A DNA stretch of 64,000 bases from Parasphingorhabdus flavimaris (GTDB lineage Bacteria > Pseudomonadota > Alphaproteobacteria > Sphingomonadales > Sphingomonadaceae). This document shows, one piece after another, positions 54,812-63,516 of the stretch. A model generated the notes under the pieces. That model worked only from the letters and a program-made list of their open reading frames with translations. It had not been told where the DNA came from and made no database searches. The position numbers were made by a program, and so were the translations under genes. The stretch is taken from assembly GCF_013371215.1 (NCBI RefSeq), contig NZ_JABWMH010000002.1, forward strand, positions 62,001-126,000, in the 5' to 3' direction. Position 1 is the first letter of the stretch; every line of letters begins with the position of its first letter.

Positions 54812-56325
54812 TGGCGCGGATCGTGAATCTCGGCCAGCAGGTCTGGACCAACTATCATCAGACCGCGGAATGCAATCTCAAGGGCCGGATCGAGCTGGTC
54901 AATGGCGACGAGGAAAATGGCCGGGCGCATCTGAAAGGCGTGGCGGAAACCGTCTTGGAACTGCTCAGGGAAGCCAGACAATATCAGATACCGGTGCGGC
55001 CGATCGGAGCGGGCTGGTCGCCGTCGCCGATCAATGTCGTGGAAGACGGCTGGCTGGTGGAGACCTTGCGGCTCAACCGGACTTACAAGCTGTCCGCAGA
55101 GAATCTGCACGCAGATTGTGATGTCGACGCCGAATCGCTGCTGCTGGTACAGGCCGGTGCGACGGTAGACGAGGTCTATGAAAGCGCGGAAGAAATCGGC
55201 CGGTCGCTGCGTACCGGCGGGGCCAGCAATGGCCAGAGCTTTGCCGGCGCCTGCGCGACCGGAACTCATGGCAGCGTCTGGCAGGCGGGCGGCATCCAGG
55301 ACCATGTCCGGGCGGTGCAACTGGTCACGCCCGACCGGATATTGTGGATTGAACCGGAAAAGGGCGTGCTGTCCGATGCGTTTATCGCCCAGACGGGCTC
55401 GGAGATCATCCGCGATGACCGGATATTCGCCGCCGCCCAGCTGCATGTCGGCGCGATGGGCTTTGTCACGGCGATGCTGATCGAGACCGACCCGATCTAT
55501 ATGGTGCAGAATATCCAGAAAGCAGCCAGGATAAAGCGCGAGCATATAGACTGGCTGTGCCGTGGCGAATTCAAAAGATTCTCCTGCGAATTCGGACTCC
55601 ATGAAGAGCCATATTTCCAACAACTTATAATGAATCCTTTTGACCCGTTCGACAAAAAGAGCCTGCTGCGCTTCCTCTACAAGCGCCCGTATGATCCCGG
55701 TATCCCGCCACCGCCGCCGGGCGACATGGGGGCTGGCTATGACGCCCTGACCCTGCTCGGCAAGGCGATGGCGGAAAGTGATTTATTCAAGGCGGAGATC
55801 CTGCAACTGGCGATGGAGCAGGCCTATCCCGACAACCGCAATGTCGATGACCCGCCGGCGATTGCGACCTGGGGCCACACGACCGAAGAACATGCGCCGA
55901 TCGCCAGCCTTTTCAACGGATCGGTAACTTTGGACCGCAGCAAGTTGAGCGAAGCCTTTGACTTGATTATCGACAGCTTCCGGCGCGGTGGCGGCGGCAC
56001 GGTCGTCACCCTGCGCTTCGTCCGCAAGGCCAAGGGCCTGCTCGCGCCCGCGCACTGGCCGGACAATGTCGTGATCGACTTTGACGGGCCGAACGTCGAA
56101 TCCAGTCATCAAGGCTACAAGAAAGTGGTCGAGGCGCTCGATGATGCGGGGATCGCCTTCACGCGACACTGGGGCAAGACCAACAATCTCGACGAGCATC
56201 GAGTGATGCGGGACTATGAGCAGAACTTCGCCGACTGGAAATGGGCCCAGGCGCAGGTGATGCCGGATGCGGCGGATCGGCAGGTGTTTGCCAATGATGA
56301 GCTGGTGAAACTGGGGTTGATCTAG
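54811..56325 (+). CDS. FAD-dependent oxidoreductase (VAO/PCMH family)
   Basis: 504-aa flavoenzyme with a PCMH-type FAD domain: RPIGAGWSPSPINVVEDGWL, LLLVQAGATVDEVYESAEE and GGASNGQSFAGACATGTHGS, the last being the pyrophosphate/flavin loop as in sugar-lactone oxidases. The C-terminal half includes RHWGKTNNLDEHRV, resembling aldonolactone oxidases. No signal peptide. Substrate unknown. Confidence 0.85.
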   Translation: MARIVNLGQQVWTNYHQTAECNLKGRIELVNGDEENGRAHLKGVAETVLELLREARQYQIPVRPIGAGWSPSPINVVEDGWLVETLRLNRTYKLSAENLHADCDVDAESLLLVQAGATVDEVYESAEEIGRSLRTGGASNGQSFAGACATGTHGSVWQAGGIQDHVRAVQLVTPDRILWIEPEKGVLSDAFIAQTGSEIIRDDRIFAAAQLHVGAMGFVTAMLIETDPIYMVQNIQKAARIKREHIDWLCRGEFKRFSCEFGLHEEPYFQQLIMNPFDPFDKKSLLRFLYKRPYDPGIPPPPPGDMGAGYDALTLLGKAMAESDLFKAEILQLAMEQAYPDNRNVDDPPAIATWGHTTEEHAPIASLFNGSVTLDRSKLSEAFDLIIDSFRRGGGGTVVTLRFVRKAKGLLAPAHWPDNVVIDFDGPNVESSHQGYKKVVEALDDAGIAFTRHWGKTNNLDEHRVMRDYEQNFADWKWAQAQVMPDAADRQVFANDELVKLGLI

Positions 56326-56443
56326 GTTGTTCGATAAAAAATATGCTGAAGCTGCCATTCCGCTTCCGCCCCAGTTGGCGTCGTTCAGGTCACCACTAGC
56401 TGTTCCCAATTGCGGACGTCTAAAATATAGGTAGAAGTCACGA

Positions 56444-56959
56444 ATGAAGAGTCACAAACTACCAATCAATCCCGTTGATGTCTTTGTCGCTCCTATGCTC
56501 AACCTACCTGCTTGGGGAGTCAAGAAGGGCCATGGTAGTTTTCTCACATTTGAGTTTGGCGAACCAAAACTGGAAGTTGTTGAGTCCAAATTGGCGGACG
56601 GAAAGTTTCGAAGAAATGCACATGTTCATGGCGATTGGCATCTTTGGATTTACTGCTGTAATTGGCGCATTTTTCAACTTGATGAGCAAATCGCATGGAG
56701 CGAAAGTGATGACAAGTTAATCGGAAAGGCAACTGCGATTCTAAATGGTCAAAAGCTGACCTCTGTAACCGTCGAACCTCAGCAGGGTAGTTCCGCATTC
56801 ATCTTTGATTTAGGCGGGAAACTGGAAACTTGGTCATACGGCGACGATCCAACCGACGAACAATGGATGTTCTATGGTCCGGCCAAGGTATTGGGATATC
56901 GGGCGGATGGCAAATTCAGTTTAAATCGTGCGGATGCACAAGCAGACTATGAGGGATGA
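56444..56959 (+). CDS. Orphan hypothetical protein (AT-richer)
   Basis: 171-aa soluble protein with blocks HGDWHLWIYCCNWRIFQ and FDLGGKLETWSYGDDPTDEQ then WMFYGPAKVLGYRADGKFSL. I recall similar stand-alone proteins in many bacterial accessory regions, without known function; immunity-like or stress roles are only guesses. Base composition is visibly poorer in GC than the flanking genes, a sign of transfer. No strong ribosome-binding site before ATG 56444. Confidence 0.7.
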   Translation: MKSHKLPINPVDVFVAPMLNLPAWGVKKGHGSFLTFEFGEPKLEVVESKLADGKFRRNAHVHGDWHLWIYCCNWRIFQLDEQIAWSESDDKLIGKATAILNGQKLTSVTVEPQQGSSAFIFDLGGKLETWSYGDDPTDEQWMFYGPAKVLGYRADGKFSLNRADAQADYEG

Positions 56960-57266
56960 CCTCAGTCCTTGAAGCGGCTAATATTAAGCACATCGTCTAC
57001 GCAGCCGTCCCGCCGATGACTGTTATGGGCCACAAAGAAGGCTTTGCGGATGCGAAAGCTGCCTGTTCGCTCCCCACCCAATTTTTGCCGTTCACGAAAG
57101 CTAAAGCTAGAGGCCGATTTCGGAATACACCTGACATCCAAAACTCCGCATCTACTGCCAAGCACAGCCTCTTCCACCAATCTCAAGCCTTGACAAATGG
57201 CGCGCAGACCTGTGTTACGCCTGCAATCTTTCCATCGAGGAAAGCACCCAATTCCAAAGGTCCATC
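56960..57266. other. Spacer upstream of aspS
   Basis: 307 bp without a recognisable gene; AT-richer in its first part like the preceding orphan gene. A frame crossing into aspS has no homology. No clear promoter identified. Confidence 0.5.
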
Positions 57267-59051
57267 ATGCACGCATATCGCACCCATAATTGTTCCGCGC
57301 TTCGCTCTTCGCACGTCGGCGAGGAAGTCCGTCTGTCCGGCTGGGTCCACCGCAAGCGCGACCACGGCAATCTGCTGTTCGTCGATCTGCGCGACCATTT
57401 CGGTCTGACCCAGATCGTCAGCGAAACCGGCAGCGAGGCGTTCAAGATTCTCGATGGTGCGCGCGTGGAGTCGGTCGTCACGGTGACCGGCAAGGTTGTC
57501 GCCCGCGATGATGAAACGGTGAACAAGAACCTGCCGACCGGCGAAGTCGAACTGGTCGCCGATACGGTCAGCATGCAGGGCCCGGCCGACGAATTGCCGA
57601 TGCCGGTGTTCGGCGAGCAGGAATATCCCGAGGATATCCGTCTGCGCTATCGATTCCTCGATTTGCGTCGGGAGAGCGTGCACGCCAATATGATGCTGCG
57701 CTCCAAGGTGATTGCAAGCCTGCGCAACCGGATGACGGAGCAGGGCTTTACCGAATTCCAGACGCCGATCCTGACCGCATCGTCACCGGAAGGTGCACGC
57801 GACTATCTCGTGCCGAGCCGCGTTCATCCCGGAAAATTCTATGCGCTGCCGCAGGCGCCGCAGATGTTCAAGCAGATGCTGATGGTCGCCGGTTTCGACC
57901 GCTATTTCCAGATCGCCCCCTGTTTCCGCGACGAGGACGCCCGCGCCGACCGTTCGCCGGGCGAATTTTACCAGCTCGATTTCGAAATGAGCTTCGTCAC
58001 CCAGGAAGATGTGTTCCAGACGCTGGAACCGGTTCTGGCCGGTGTGTTCGAGGAATTTGCCAATGGCCGCTCGGTGACGCCGGCTGGCGAGTTTCCGCGC
58101 ATTCCCTACAAGGAATCGATGCTGAAATATGGCAATGACAAGCCAGATTTGCGCAACCCGATCATCATCCAGGACGTCAGCGAGCATTTCAAGGGCTCCG
58201 GTTTCGGCCTGTTCGACAAGATCACCTCGACCGGCGGCACCGTGCGCGCCTTTGTCGCGCCGGAAGCGGGCAAGAACAGCCGCAAGTTCTTTGACGCGAT
58301 GAACGACTGGGCGCGCGGCGAAGGTTTCGCCGGGCTCGGCTATATCAATATGAAAGAGGGCTCGGCTGGCGGGCCGATTGCCAAGAACCATGGCGAGGAA
58401 GGCACGGCGAAGCTGCTCGCCGATCTCGGTTGTGGTCCTGACGATGGTGTATTCTTTGCCGCCGGCAAGGAAGCCGATGCAGCCAAGCTTGCAGGTGTTG
58501 CACGGACCCGCACTGCGGAGCAACTCGACCTGATCGACAAGAATGCGTTCAAATTCTGCTGGATCGTCGACTATCCGATGTTCGAATATGATGACGAGCT
58601 GAAGAAAATGGATTTCTCGCACAATCCCTTCTCGATGCCGCAGGGCGAGCTGGAAGCGCTGGAAAGCAAGGACCCGCTCGACATTCTCGCGTGGCAATAT
58701 GATATTGTCTGCAACGGCATCGAACTGTCCTCCGGGGCGATCCGGAACCACCGGCCCGACATCATGTACAAGGCGTTCGAGATCGCCGGTTACACCAAGG
58801 AGCAGGTCGACACGGAATTTTCCGGCATGATCAACGCGCTCAAATATGGCGCGCCGCCGCATGGTGGCTCGGCGCCGGGCGTCGACCGGATCGTGATGAT
58901 GCTGGCCAACGAGCCGAACATCCGCGAGGTCGTACTCTTCCCGATGAACCAGAAGGCCGAAGACCTGATGATGAGCGCGCCGAGCCCGGTGGCGGCGAAA
59001 CAGCTGCGCGAATTGCACATCCGGGTGGTGGAACCGCCGAAGGAAGGCTAG
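57267..59051 (+). CDS. aspS: Aspartyl-tRNA synthetase
   Basis: Class II synthetase of 594 aa, bacterial length. OB-fold anticodon domain [20 protein letters not shown]; motif 2 [23 protein letters not shown] insert with [20 protein letters not shown]; motif 3 [15 protein letters not shown]. Either discriminating or non-discriminating (Asp/Asn) in principle; no asparagine synthetase context here to decide. Confidence 0.97.
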   Translation: MHAYRTHNCSALRSSHVGEEVRLSGWVHRKRDHGNLLFVDLRDHFGLTQIVSETGSEAFKILDGARVESVVTVTGKVVARDDETVNKNLPTGEVELVADTVSMQGPADELPMPVFGEQEYPEDIRLRYRFLDLRRESVHANMMLRSKVIASLRNRMTEQGFTEFQTPILTASSPEGARDYLVPSRVHPGKFYALPQAPQMFKQMLMVAGFDRYFQIAPCFRDEDARADRSPGEFYQLDFEMSFVTQEDVFQTLEPVLAGVFEEFANGRSVTPAGEFPRIPYKESMLKYGNDKPDLRNPIIIQDVSEHFKGSGFGLFDKITSTGGTVRAFVAPEAGKNSRKFFDAMNDWARGEGFAGLGYINMKEGSAGGPIAKNHGEEGTAKLLADLGCGPDDGVFFAAGKEADAAKLAGVARTRTAEQLDLIDKNAFKFCWIVDYPMFEYDDELKKMDFSHNPFSMPQGELEALESKDPLDILAWQYDIVCNGIELSSGAIRNHRPDIMYKAFEIAGYTKEQVDTEFSGMINALKYGAPPHGGSAPGVDRIVMMLANEPNIREVVLFPMNQKAEDLMMSAPSPVAAKQLRELHIRVVEPPKEG

Positions 59052-59079
59052 CGTCGGCGATAAAATCAGTTCTGTTCCT

Positions 59080-59143
59080 GTCGAGCGCTGTCGAGACATG
59101 CGGGTCGGAAAAAATGTCTCTCGACCTCGCTCGAGACGAACGG
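59080..59143. repeat. REP-like imperfect inverted repeat after aspS
   Basis: GTCGAGCGCTGTCGAGACAT (59080-59099) is inverted relative to the segment 59114-59137 (ATGTCTCTCGACCTCGCTCG and on), separated by 14 nt. The right arm alone has CTCGA/TCGAG symmetry. The motif GTCTCGAC..CGCTCGAGACGAACGG resembles intergenic repeats I recall from Sphingomonadales genomes. Confidence 0.6.
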
Positions 59144-59153
59144 AGTTATTGCA

Positions 59154-60014
59154 TTGACCGGTAATCAACCGACCGAACATCGCTTCTCGTCCACCCGCGG
59201 CGACATCTGCTATTTCGAATGGGGCAGGGCAGGAGACGCCCAGTCGGTCTTGCTGCTCCACGCCACGGGATTCCATGCGCGGTGCTGGGACCAGGTTGTC
59301 GGCGCCTTTCCGGATGGTACACATGTTGTCGTAGTAGACCAACTGGGTCATGGACGCAGCGCCAGTCCGCCGATCAGCGACTGGGGAATGATCGCCGGTG
59401 CCACTGCCGAACTGGTCGAATCGCTCGATACCAGGTTCACCGTCGGCGCGGGGCACAGCATGGGCGGCAACTGTCTGGTGCAGGTTGTCGCGCGACAGCC
59501 CGATCTGTTCGAACGGCTGGTGCTGATCGACCCGGTAATCATGGAGCGTGCGGCCTATGAAAGCTCGGCGGATTTTAGCGCCACCTACGAGATGGTCGCC
59601 AAGCGCCGCAACAGCTGGGCCGGTCCGGACGAGATGATCGAACGGTTCAAGGACCGTCATCCCTACAAGCTGTGGGACCCGGCGGTGTTGCGCGACTATT
59701 GTGAATATGGTCTGCTACCGGACGGCGAGGGCGGCTTCGAACTGGCCTGTCCGCCGGCGACAGAGGCCTCGATCTATGCCTCCAGCACATCGATCGATCC
59801 CTGGCCGATGATCGACGGAATCGACCAGCCGGTAACGATATTGCGCGCGCCGCAGATCAAGCAGGATGGTATCTTCGACTTTGCCTCCTCACCGACACCG
59901 CCGGGACTGGCGGACAGTTTTGCCCGGGGTAGCGACCATTATCTGCCCGACCTTACCCATTTCATGCCGATGCAGGATCCGGAGCGGATTGCAGGCTTGA
60001 TCCTCGCAGGCTAA
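59154..60014 (+). CDS. Alpha/beta hydrolase
   Basis: 286-aa serine hydrolase. Motifs: VLLLHATGFHARCWDQV (oxyanion loop), VVDQLGHGRSASPP, nucleophile GAGHSMGGNC, and a C-terminal His in YLPDLTHFMPMQDPE. Begins with TTG 59154 after CGGAG; no upstream ATG in frame. The REP-like repeat separates it from aspS. Substrate unknown. Confidence 0.87.
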   Translation: MTGNQPTEHRFSSTRGDICYFEWGRAGDAQSVLLLHATGFHARCWDQVVGAFPDGTHVVVVDQLGHGRSASPPISDWGMIAGATAELVESLDTRFTVGAGHSMGGNCLVQVVARQPDLFERLVLIDPVIMERAAYESSADFSATYEMVAKRRNSWAGPDEMIERFKDRHPYKLWDPAVLRDYCEYGLLPDGEGGFELACPPATEASIYASSTSIDPWPMIDGIDQPVTILRAPQIKQDGIFDFASSPTPPGLADSFARGSDHYLPDLTHFMPMQDPERIAGLILAG

Positions 60015-60073
60015 TAGTCCATTCATATTGCGTCCGATATTTGTGAACGAATAGACCTTGGGAGGGGATGGAC

Positions 60074-61021
60074 ATGAACAGATTATTCACTGCAACTGTC
60101 GTCGGCACGCTGATGCTGTGCAGCCTGTCGCATGTCGCGCAGGCCGAGGTGCTCACGATCGAGGGGCTGACGCCTGCCGGTGCTCCCGAATTTGCCGAAA
60201 TCCAGACCGTTGCGATTGACGATTTTGGCGGCAGCGACGGTCGGGCGCTGGCCTTTGAACTGGAAGATCGGCTCTCTGCCGTGACGGTATTTGGCCAGCC
60301 CTATTTTGATGTCATCGGCGGGCGATCTGCAGTGGAATCCGACGCCAGTCTTTCGGGCCATGTTACTGCAGGCATTGAAGAATATGAAACGGTCGCCAAG
60401 CGGCGGCGCTGCGTGAAGCGCGGCGAAAAGGACAAATGCATCACCTACAAGAATCTCGAGGTCGACTGTCTGAGCCGCAGGATTGATTTTCGCGCCCAGG
60501 TGCGTGCGACGCGCTACAGCGATGGTCGCAGCATCTATACGGAATCCTTTCCGGCCAAGGACGAGCAGACCGTCTGTTTCGGCGATGACGAGGAATTCAG
60601 GAGCAGCGAAACCGTGATCCGGTCGATGGTCTCGGATGCTGCCACGGCTGTCCGCGATGATCTGGCCCCGAAAGAGTATCGGTCGGACGTCAGAATATTG
60701 GAAAGCCGCAAGGGCATGTCCAAGGCGGAGGGGCAATATTTCAAGGCGGCAATCAAGATGACCAAATCCGACGCCGCAGAAGCCTGCCGGATGTGGGACG
60801 AAGCCGCAGAAAACGGGCTGATCCACCTGTCGCTGGCGTTCAATCGCGGCCTTTGTGCAGAACAGCGCGGCGACCTTGACTCGGCGCTGGCTCATTATGA
60901 TGAGGCAATAAGTCTGTCGCCGGGAAAGCTTGAAGTGACCCAGTCGATAAATCGCGTCAGCGCCCACCAGCGCGCGCTGGATGAATGGGATTTGCGTCAA
61001 TCCGGCAGCGCTGAAAATTAA
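60074..61021 (+). CDS. Secreted protein with C-terminal TPR
   Basis: 315 aa from ATG 60074, placed 6 nt after GGAGGGG (ATG 60068 also possible). Signal peptide cleaved near AQAEV. The N-terminal domain VAIDDFGGSDGRALAFELED recalls CsgG-type lipoproteins, with four Cys clustered around RRRCVKRGEKDKCITYK and VDCLSRR. A Sel1/TPR-like pair follows (ACRMWDEAAENGLIHLSLAF; DLDSALAHYDEAISLSPG). Function unknown. Confidence 0.72.
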   Translation: MNRLFTATVVGTLMLCSLSHVAQAEVLTIEGLTPAGAPEFAEIQTVAIDDFGGSDGRALAFELEDRLSAVTVFGQPYFDVIGGRSAVESDASLSGHVTAGIEEYETVAKRRRCVKRGEKDKCITYKNLEVDCLSRRIDFRAQVRATRYSDGRSIYTESFPAKDEQTVCFGDDEEFRSSETVIRSMVSDAATAVRDDLAPKEYRSDVRILESRKGMSKAEGQYFKAAIKMTKSDAAEACRMWDEAAENGLIHLSLAFNRGLCAEQRGDLDSALAHYDEAISLSPGKLEVTQSINRVSAHQRALDEWDLRQSGSAEN

Positions 61022-61172
61022 AGCTGATGAACAGGGTTAACCGGTTGGCCCCATTGCGTAGACTATAGTATATCGTCCGGCTGAACGGGCGCTTTGGCCA
61101 GAGCGTCTGGTAGCGACGGGAGTGACCACTGACCCTGGGCCCCGGCGGAAACATGGGGGTGACGGAGCACAA

Positions 61173-61958
61173 ATGACCATAGATCTGTCTGATTATGAAT
61201 CCGGGGACAAATATGACGGCGATTATGACGAGGCGCTGAAGGCGCTGCAGGACCGGCTGGCGCATGTTCATTTCAAACATATCATCCATGGCAGCCGGTC
61301 GATCCTGGTATTCGAAGGCTGGGACGCCGCAGGCAAGGGCGGGGCGATCCGCCGAATGACCGGCGAATGGGACCCGCGCTATTTTGATGTCTGGCCGATC
61401 GGTGCCCCGACCAGGGAAGAGAAAGACCGCCATTTTCTCTGGCGGTTCTGGCAGAAACTGCCGGGAAGTCGGGAGATCGGCGTGTTCGATCGCAGCTGGT
61501 ACGGTCGCGTGCTGGTCGAACGGGTCGAGAATTTCTGCACCAAGGCCGACTGGAAGCGCGGCTATGACGAGATCAACGAATTTGAAGCCCAGCAGATCGA
61601 TGGCGGCACCAATCTGGTGAAGCTGTTCTTCCACACCACGCAGGAAGAGCAGGACGAGCGACTGGCCAAGCGGCTGGACACGCCGCACAAGCGCTGGAAG
61701 ATTACCGCCGAGGATTTTCGCAACCGGGAAAAGCGAGATGAATATCTCGAGGCGATCCACGACATGTTCGAAAATACCGACACCCGCTGGGCGCCGTGGA
61801 AGGTGATCGACGGCAATGACAAGAAATCGGCGCGGATCGCGGCAATGACCCATGTCGCCGAGACGCTGGAAGCGGCGCTGCCGGATGATTTGCCCGAGGC
61901 CGACCCGGAAATGGTCAAACTGGCCGAGGATGCTTTCGGCTATGAGGCCCGGGACTGA
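61173..61958 (+). CDS. ppk2: Polyphosphate kinase 2 family protein
   Basis: 261-aa P-loop kinase using polyphosphate to phosphorylate nucleoside mono- or diphosphates. Walker A in FEGWDAAGKGGAIRRMT, DPRYFDVWPIGAPTREEKDR, Walker B/lid start FDRSWYGRVLVERVENF, and RWKITAEDFRNREKRDEYLE. GGAG lies 7 nt before ATG 61173. Single-domain, short form; nucleotide preference not decidable by eye. Confidence 0.92.
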   Translation: MTIDLSDYESGDKYDGDYDEALKALQDRLAHVHFKHIIHGSRSILVFEGWDAAGKGGAIRRMTGEWDPRYFDVWPIGAPTREEKDRHFLWRFWQKLPGSREIGVFDRSWYGRVLVERVENFCTKADWKRGYDEINEFEAQQIDGGTNLVKLFFHTTQEEQDERLAKRLDTPHKRWKITAEDFRNREKRDEYLEAIHDMFENTDTRWAPWKVIDGNDKKSARIAAMTHVAETLEAALPDDLPEADPEMVKLAEDAFGYEARD

Positions 61959-62132
61959 CGCCAAAACGCGGCTGGTCGGGACCTGTTTTCTGCGCATATC
62001 TTCCAGATAGTCGAGACCCGAAACGGTGATGCAGTCTGCTGTCACTGGAAGAGTTGGAAGCATGTTTTTCTCTCCGGGACAGAAATGGCGCGGGCCCTGG
62101 TCAATGATATTTCTACAATAGTCGAAATGTCA
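61959..62132. other. Spacer between ppk2 and the ars operon
   Basis: No gene or terminator is recognised. It leads into the ars promoter region. Confidence 0.5.
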
Positions 62133-62174
62133 TTGACCCCGTGATCATGATTCTATATTTCGACGATTATCGAA
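62133..62174 (+). promoter_or_regulatory. Putative ars promoter and ArsR operator
   Basis: TTGACC (62133-62138) is followed by TATATT (62154-62159, 15 bp spacing) or TATTTC (17 bp spacing). The dyad TTCGA..TCGAA (62159-62174, centre CGATTA) overlaps the expected transcription start, the right place for an ArsR repressor. The ArsR ATG is 16 nt farther. Confidence 0.55.
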
Positions 62175-62189
62175 TCGTTGGAGTCTTTC

Positions 62190-62519
62190 ATGCACCCCGA
62201 TCAAGCCGTAACCGCTTTGGCCTCGCTCGCCCAAGAGCATAGATTGTCGATATTCCGCTTGCTGGTGCAGGCCGGAAACGACGGCCTTGCGGCTGGCGCG
62301 ATTGCCGAGAAGCTCGGCGTTCCGCCGAGTTCCTTGTCCTTCCATCTGGCTCACCTGACCCGGGCGGACCTGATCAGTCAGGAAAGGCAATCGCGGACAC
62401 TGATCTACCGCGCCGACTATGCGGTCATGAACCGGCTTGTTGCCTATCTACTCGAAAATTGCTGCGCAGGGGATGCCTGCGCGGTTGACCTTCTTACATC
62501 CAAAGGAGCTTGCAAATGA
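62190..62519 (+). CDS. arsR: ArsR/SmtB-family metalloid-responsive repressor
   Basis: 109-aa winged helix. The DNA-binding part reads EHRLSIFRLLVQAGNDGLAA and LGVPPSSLSFHLAHLTRADL. Cys residues lie at the C-terminus (NCCAGDAC), unlike the classical E. coli ELCVCDLC site in the DNA-binding helix, so arsenite would be sensed by C-terminal cysteines, as in other ArsR subtypes (inference). ATG 62190 follows GGAG. Overlaps arsI by 4 nt. Confidence 0.92.
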   Translation: MHPDQAVTALASLAQEHRLSIFRLLVQAGNDGLAAGAIAEKLGVPPSSLSFHLAHLTRADLISQERQSRTLIYRADYAVMNRLVAYLLENCCAGDACAVDLLTSKGACK

Positions 62520-62998
62520 ACAGAATGCATATTCACCTTTCCGTCGAAAGCCTTGAAAAATCAGTGGCTTTCTATTCGAAACTTTTCGGCACCGAACCCA
62601 GCGTGCTGAAGGCTGACTATGCCAAATGGATGCTCGAAGATCCGCGCGTCAATTTTGCGATGTCGAGCAATCCGGGCACCAAGCGCGGTATCGAGCATAT
62701 TGGCATCCAGTCGGAAAATGCCGAAGAACTGGCCGGCGTTTACGGCCGGATCAAGGACGCTGGCGGTGCGATTTTCGACGAAGGTGCGACGACCTGCTGC
62801 TATGCCCAGTCGGAGAAAAACTGGACGGTTGATCCCGATGGTATTGCCTGGGAGGCGTTTCTGACCAACGGCGAAGTGACCGAATATGGCAATCGCGTCG
62901 ATCTCGACCAGCTCACTTCGGCCAATGCGTCGGATGGAGCATGCTGCACGCCGCAAATGGCGCCGCAACCCGCCACCTCTTCCTCCTGTTGCGGATAA
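62516..62998 (+). CDS. arsI: ArsI/CadI-family vicinal-oxygen-chelate protein
   Basis: 160-aa glyoxalase-fold protein like ArsI, the C-As lyase that demethylates trivalent methylarsenicals. The vicinal cysteines in TTCCYAQSEKNW and metal His in RMHIHLSVESLEKS and GIEHIGIQSE are present, as is the Cys-containing tail (DGACCTPQ, SSSCCG). AAGGAG precedes ATG 62516, which overlaps arsR (ATGA). CadI-type cadmium-induced protein is the alternative name. Confidence 0.9.
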   Translation: MNRMHIHLSVESLEKSVAFYSKLFGTEPSVLKADYAKWMLEDPRVNFAMSSNPGTKRGIEHIGIQSENAEELAGVYGRIKDAGGAIFDEGATTCCYAQSEKNWTVDPDGIAWEAFLTNGEVTEYGNRVDLDQLTSANASDGACCTPQMAPQPATSSSCCG

Positions 62999-63003
62999 TC
63001 CTA

Positions 63004-63516
63004 ATGTCAGACAAGATCTACAACGTGCTGTTTCTCTGCACGGGAAATTCGGCGCGCTCGATATTGGGCGAGGCATTGCTCAACCGCGATGGTGCGGGTC
63101 GCTTTCGCGCCTATAGCGCGGGTAGTTTTCCAAAGGGCGAGCCCCATCCCATGGCGATTGAAATTCTGGAACAGCTGGAATTTGATACCGACGGGCTGCG
63201 GTCGAAAAGCTGGGATGAATTTTCGGCACCGGACGCCCCCCAGATGGATTTCATCATAACCGTCTGTGACAATGCCGCGGGCGAAACCTGCCCGATATGG
63301 CCGGGCCACCCGATGACAGCCCATTGGGGCATTGAAGACCCGGCCGCTGTCGAGGGCGACGGCCAGCGCGAGGCCTTTCTGACGGCGTTGCGCTATATGC
63401 GCAACCGGATCAGCCTGCTGCTCAATCTGCCGATCGATGCTCTCGACGAGCTCAGCCTGAAGACCCGTCTGGCCGCCATCGGCGCTGACGAAAGCGCCAA
63501 GGAACGGAATATATAA
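63004..63516 (+). CDS. arsC: Arsenate reductase, LMW phosphatase type
   Basis: 170-aa thioredoxin- or glutaredoxin-linked enzyme reducing As(V) to As(III). P-loop [18 protein letters not shown] with the nucleophilic Cys, and the later Asp-Pro pair in [13 protein letters not shown] second redox Cys candidate is in [18 protein letters not shown] 63004; its stop overlaps the acr3 start (TAATG). A protein tyrosine phosphatase is the alternative, made unlikely by context. Confidence 0.92.
   Translation: MSDKIYNVLFLCTGNSARSILGEALLNRDGAGRFRAYSAGSFPKGEPHPMAIEILEQLEFDTDGLRSKSWDEFSAPDAPQMDFIITVCDNAAGETCPIWPGHPMTAHWGIEDPAAVEGDGQREAFLTALRYMRNRISLLLNLPIDALDELSLKTRLAAIGADESAKERNI

Noticed and set aside
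57783-59660. 625-codon open frame on the minus strand across aspS
   Set aside because: Antisense shadow of a high-GC gene; no recognisable motifs, while aspS is unmistakable.
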